NCBI GenBank assembly: GCA_903918705.1
Contig: CAIXFP010000614.1
Location: 1-6,327, forward strand
DNA: 6,327 nucleotides
Direction of reading: 5' to 3'
Source: an uncultured Pseudomonadota bacterium
Lineage (GTDB): Bacteria > Pseudomonadota > Gammaproteobacteria > Burkholderiales > Thiobacillaceae
Of this stretch, positions 4,999 through 6,327 are shown in pieces (position 1 is the stretch's first letter; every line of letters begins with the position of its first letter). The notes under the pieces were generated by a model, which saw nothing but the letters and a program-made list of their open reading frames with translations, was not told the DNA's origin and searched no databases. The translations under genes were made by a program, and so were the position numbers.

Positions 4999-6327
4999 AT
5001 GTCTGGCAGCACGACGGCCCGCAGCAAGGATCTCGGCATACTGGCCCACATGGTTTCCGCCAAGCTGGCGATCGCCGCCCTGGCCCTGGGGCTGGCCTTC
5101 GCGGTCCTGCTGGCGACCCATTTCTGGCAATTGAATCAGGCCTTCCAGGACAGCCTGGGGGCCAAGGTCCAGATCACCGCGATCCGCAGCAGTGATGCGC
5201 TACGCCAGCATAATCAGGTGGCGGCCATGGAGGTGCTGCAGTCCCTGCGCGGGGCGCCGGAAATCATCGCGGCCAGCCTGTACGCACCGGATGGCTCTCG
5301 GCTCGCCGAATTCCACCGCGACAGCCAGGCCACCCCGCCCCTGCTCGATGAACAAAGCCAGGGCTGGAGCACGGTGCAGAGCCAATCCCTGCTGGAACAT
5401 GGTCAGATCATCGGCCGTCTCGTGGTCAAGGCCCGGTTCGATGCCATGATGCGGCGGTTGGCCTGGTTCGTCGGCATCGGCCTGACCACTATGGCGATGG
5501 CTTTGGGCGTGGCCTGGAACGTATTTCTCGGCCTGCGCCGCAAGATCGACGACACCGAGTCGAACCTCTGCCGCATGGCCTGGTATGACCCGGTGACCGG
5601 GTTGCCCAACCGCAACCTGTTCATGCATAACCTGCGCGAAGCCGTGGCCGAGGCGCGCGAGTTTCGGCGCGGCGTGGCGCTGCTGTTCATCGACCTGGAC
5701 AACTTCAAGCTGGTCAATGACACCCTGGGCCACGAGGCCGGCGACGTACTTTTGGTAACCGTGGCGGAGCGTCTGCGCAACTTGATGCGGGCGGGCGATT
5801 CAGTGTGCCGGCTGGGCGGCGACGAGTTCGTCATCCTGCTGAGCCCTTGCGGACGCAGCGAAGCCCAGGTGGTGGCGGAGCGCGCCCTGGAGGCCATCGG
5901 CCTGCCGGTGTCGGTGTACGAGCAGGAGGTCTACGTGGGAGGCAGCATCGGCATCGCCCGCTTTCCCGAGGACGGCATGGACGCCAACGCCCTGCTGCGT
6001 TGCGCCGACACCGCCATGTACCAGGCCAAGGACAGCGGCCGCAACAATGCCCAGTTCTATACCTCGGACATGAACCTGAAGGCGCTGCAGCATTTCGCCA
6101 TCGAAACCAGCCTGCGCAAGGCCCTGGAACGCAACGAGATGCTGCTCTATTACCAGCCCCTGGTGGACGTGGAAACCCGTGCCATCGTCGGCGTGGAGGC
6201 GCTGCTGCGCTGGAAGTCGGAGGAATTCGGCACCTTCGCGTCGAGCGACTTCATCGCCATCGCCGAGCAATCCGGCCTCATCTACCAGCTCGGCCACTGG
6301 GCGCTGAACGCCGCCTGCCGGCAGATG
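4999..6327 (+). CDS. CHASE8-like GGDEF-EAL membrane protein (3' end beyond window)
   Basis: This is an inner-membrane sensor that makes and/or degrades cyclic di-GMP; 443 codons are present before the window ends inside the EAL domain. Order of parts: cytosolic start, transmembrane helix about 22-42, periplasmic segment about 43-152 resembling a CHASE8 sensor (AAMEVLQSLRGAPEIIAASL followed by YAPDGSRLAEF), second transmembrane helix about 154-178, GGDEF domain about 192-355, then EAL from about 365. The GGDEF domain begins DPVTGLPNR (197-205), has FIDLDNFKLVND (230-241), the catalytic RLGGDEF (271-277) and an inhibitory RxxD site (R264-D267) five residues before it. The EAL domain shows YYQPLVD (384-390) and EALLRW (400-405), so both halves look intact as far as visible. 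The ATG at 4999 is supported by the family-like start; the ribosome site is poor (GAAAAGAA). It follows the DUF3025 gene by 51 bp and may be read from the same transcript or its own promoter. Net activity cannot be predicted. Confidence 0.93.
   Translation, partial: MSGSTTARSKDLGILAHMVSAKLAIAALALGLAFAVLLATHFWQLNQAFQDSLGAKVQITAIRSSDALRQHNQVAAMEVLQSLRGAPEIIAASLYAPDGSRLAEFHRDSQATPPLLDEQSQGWSTVQSQSLLEHGQIIGRLVVKARFDAMMRRLAWFVGIGLTTMAMALGVAWNVFLGLRRKIDDTESNLCRMAWYDPVTGLPNRNLFMHNLREAVAEAREFRRGVALLFIDLDNFKLVNDTLGHEAGDVLLVTVAERLRNLMRAGDSVCRLGGDEFVILLSPCGRSEAQVVAERALEAIGLPVSVYEQEVYVGGSIGIARFPEDGMDANALLRCADTAMYQAKDSGRNNAQFYTSDMNLKALQHFAIETSLRKALERNEMLLYYQPLVDVETRAIVGVEALLRWKSEEFGTFASSDFIAIAEQSGLIYQLGHWALNAACRQM

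Overview
The window is GC-rich chromosomal DNA, most likely from a beta- or gammaproteobacterium. The evidence is the gene set: a 90-residue-core HU protein with a Lys-rich tail, a YbbN/CnoX-type thioredoxin-TPR protein, a DUF3025 protein, a degenerate HD-GYP protein and a CHASE8-like GGDEF-EAL protein. Genus cannot be fixed from the sequence alone. There is no mobile element, CRISPR array, tRNA or rRNA gene, and nothing that looks like a phage or defence island.

Left part, minus strand. A PDC/Cache-type sensor protein reads leftwards off the window (3' end missing). Upstream of it on the same strand is a complete HU gene (919-1227), separated by a 118-bp gap holding an 11-bp-stem hairpin. 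Upstream of HU is a strikingly AT-rich patch (about 1325-1412) with an inverted repeat, probably the HU promoter and control region. From about 1413 to 1756 I see no convincing gene, only small hairpins. A 93-codon acidic small gene follows (1757-2038, minus).

Centre. A divergent control region (2039-2195) separates the small gene from the rightward genes. It holds a nested GC-rich inverted repeat and an extended -10 box that could also be read in the opposite direction.

Right part, plus strand. Three tightly coupled genes, each joined by an ATGA stop/start overlap, encode (1) a degenerate HD-GYP-like protein lacking the HD dyad and its following Lys, (2) a CnoX/YbbN-like thioredoxin-fold co-chaperone whose active site is reduced to AGPC, and (3) a DUF3025 protein. 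After 51 bp, a membrane-anchored GGDEF-EAL protein begins and runs off the right edge within its EAL domain. It keeps the GGDEF signature, the RxxD inhibitory site and the EALLR motif.

Taken together, the window joins nucleoid architecture (HU), proteostasis (CnoX) and signalling (Cache sensor, HD-GYP relative, GGDEF-EAL). The clearest unusual points are the two proteins in one operon that have both lost catalytic residues, the apparently cytosolic Cache protein, and the structured, possibly bidirectional promoter region at 2039-2195. I do not see evidence for a wholly new multi-gene system.
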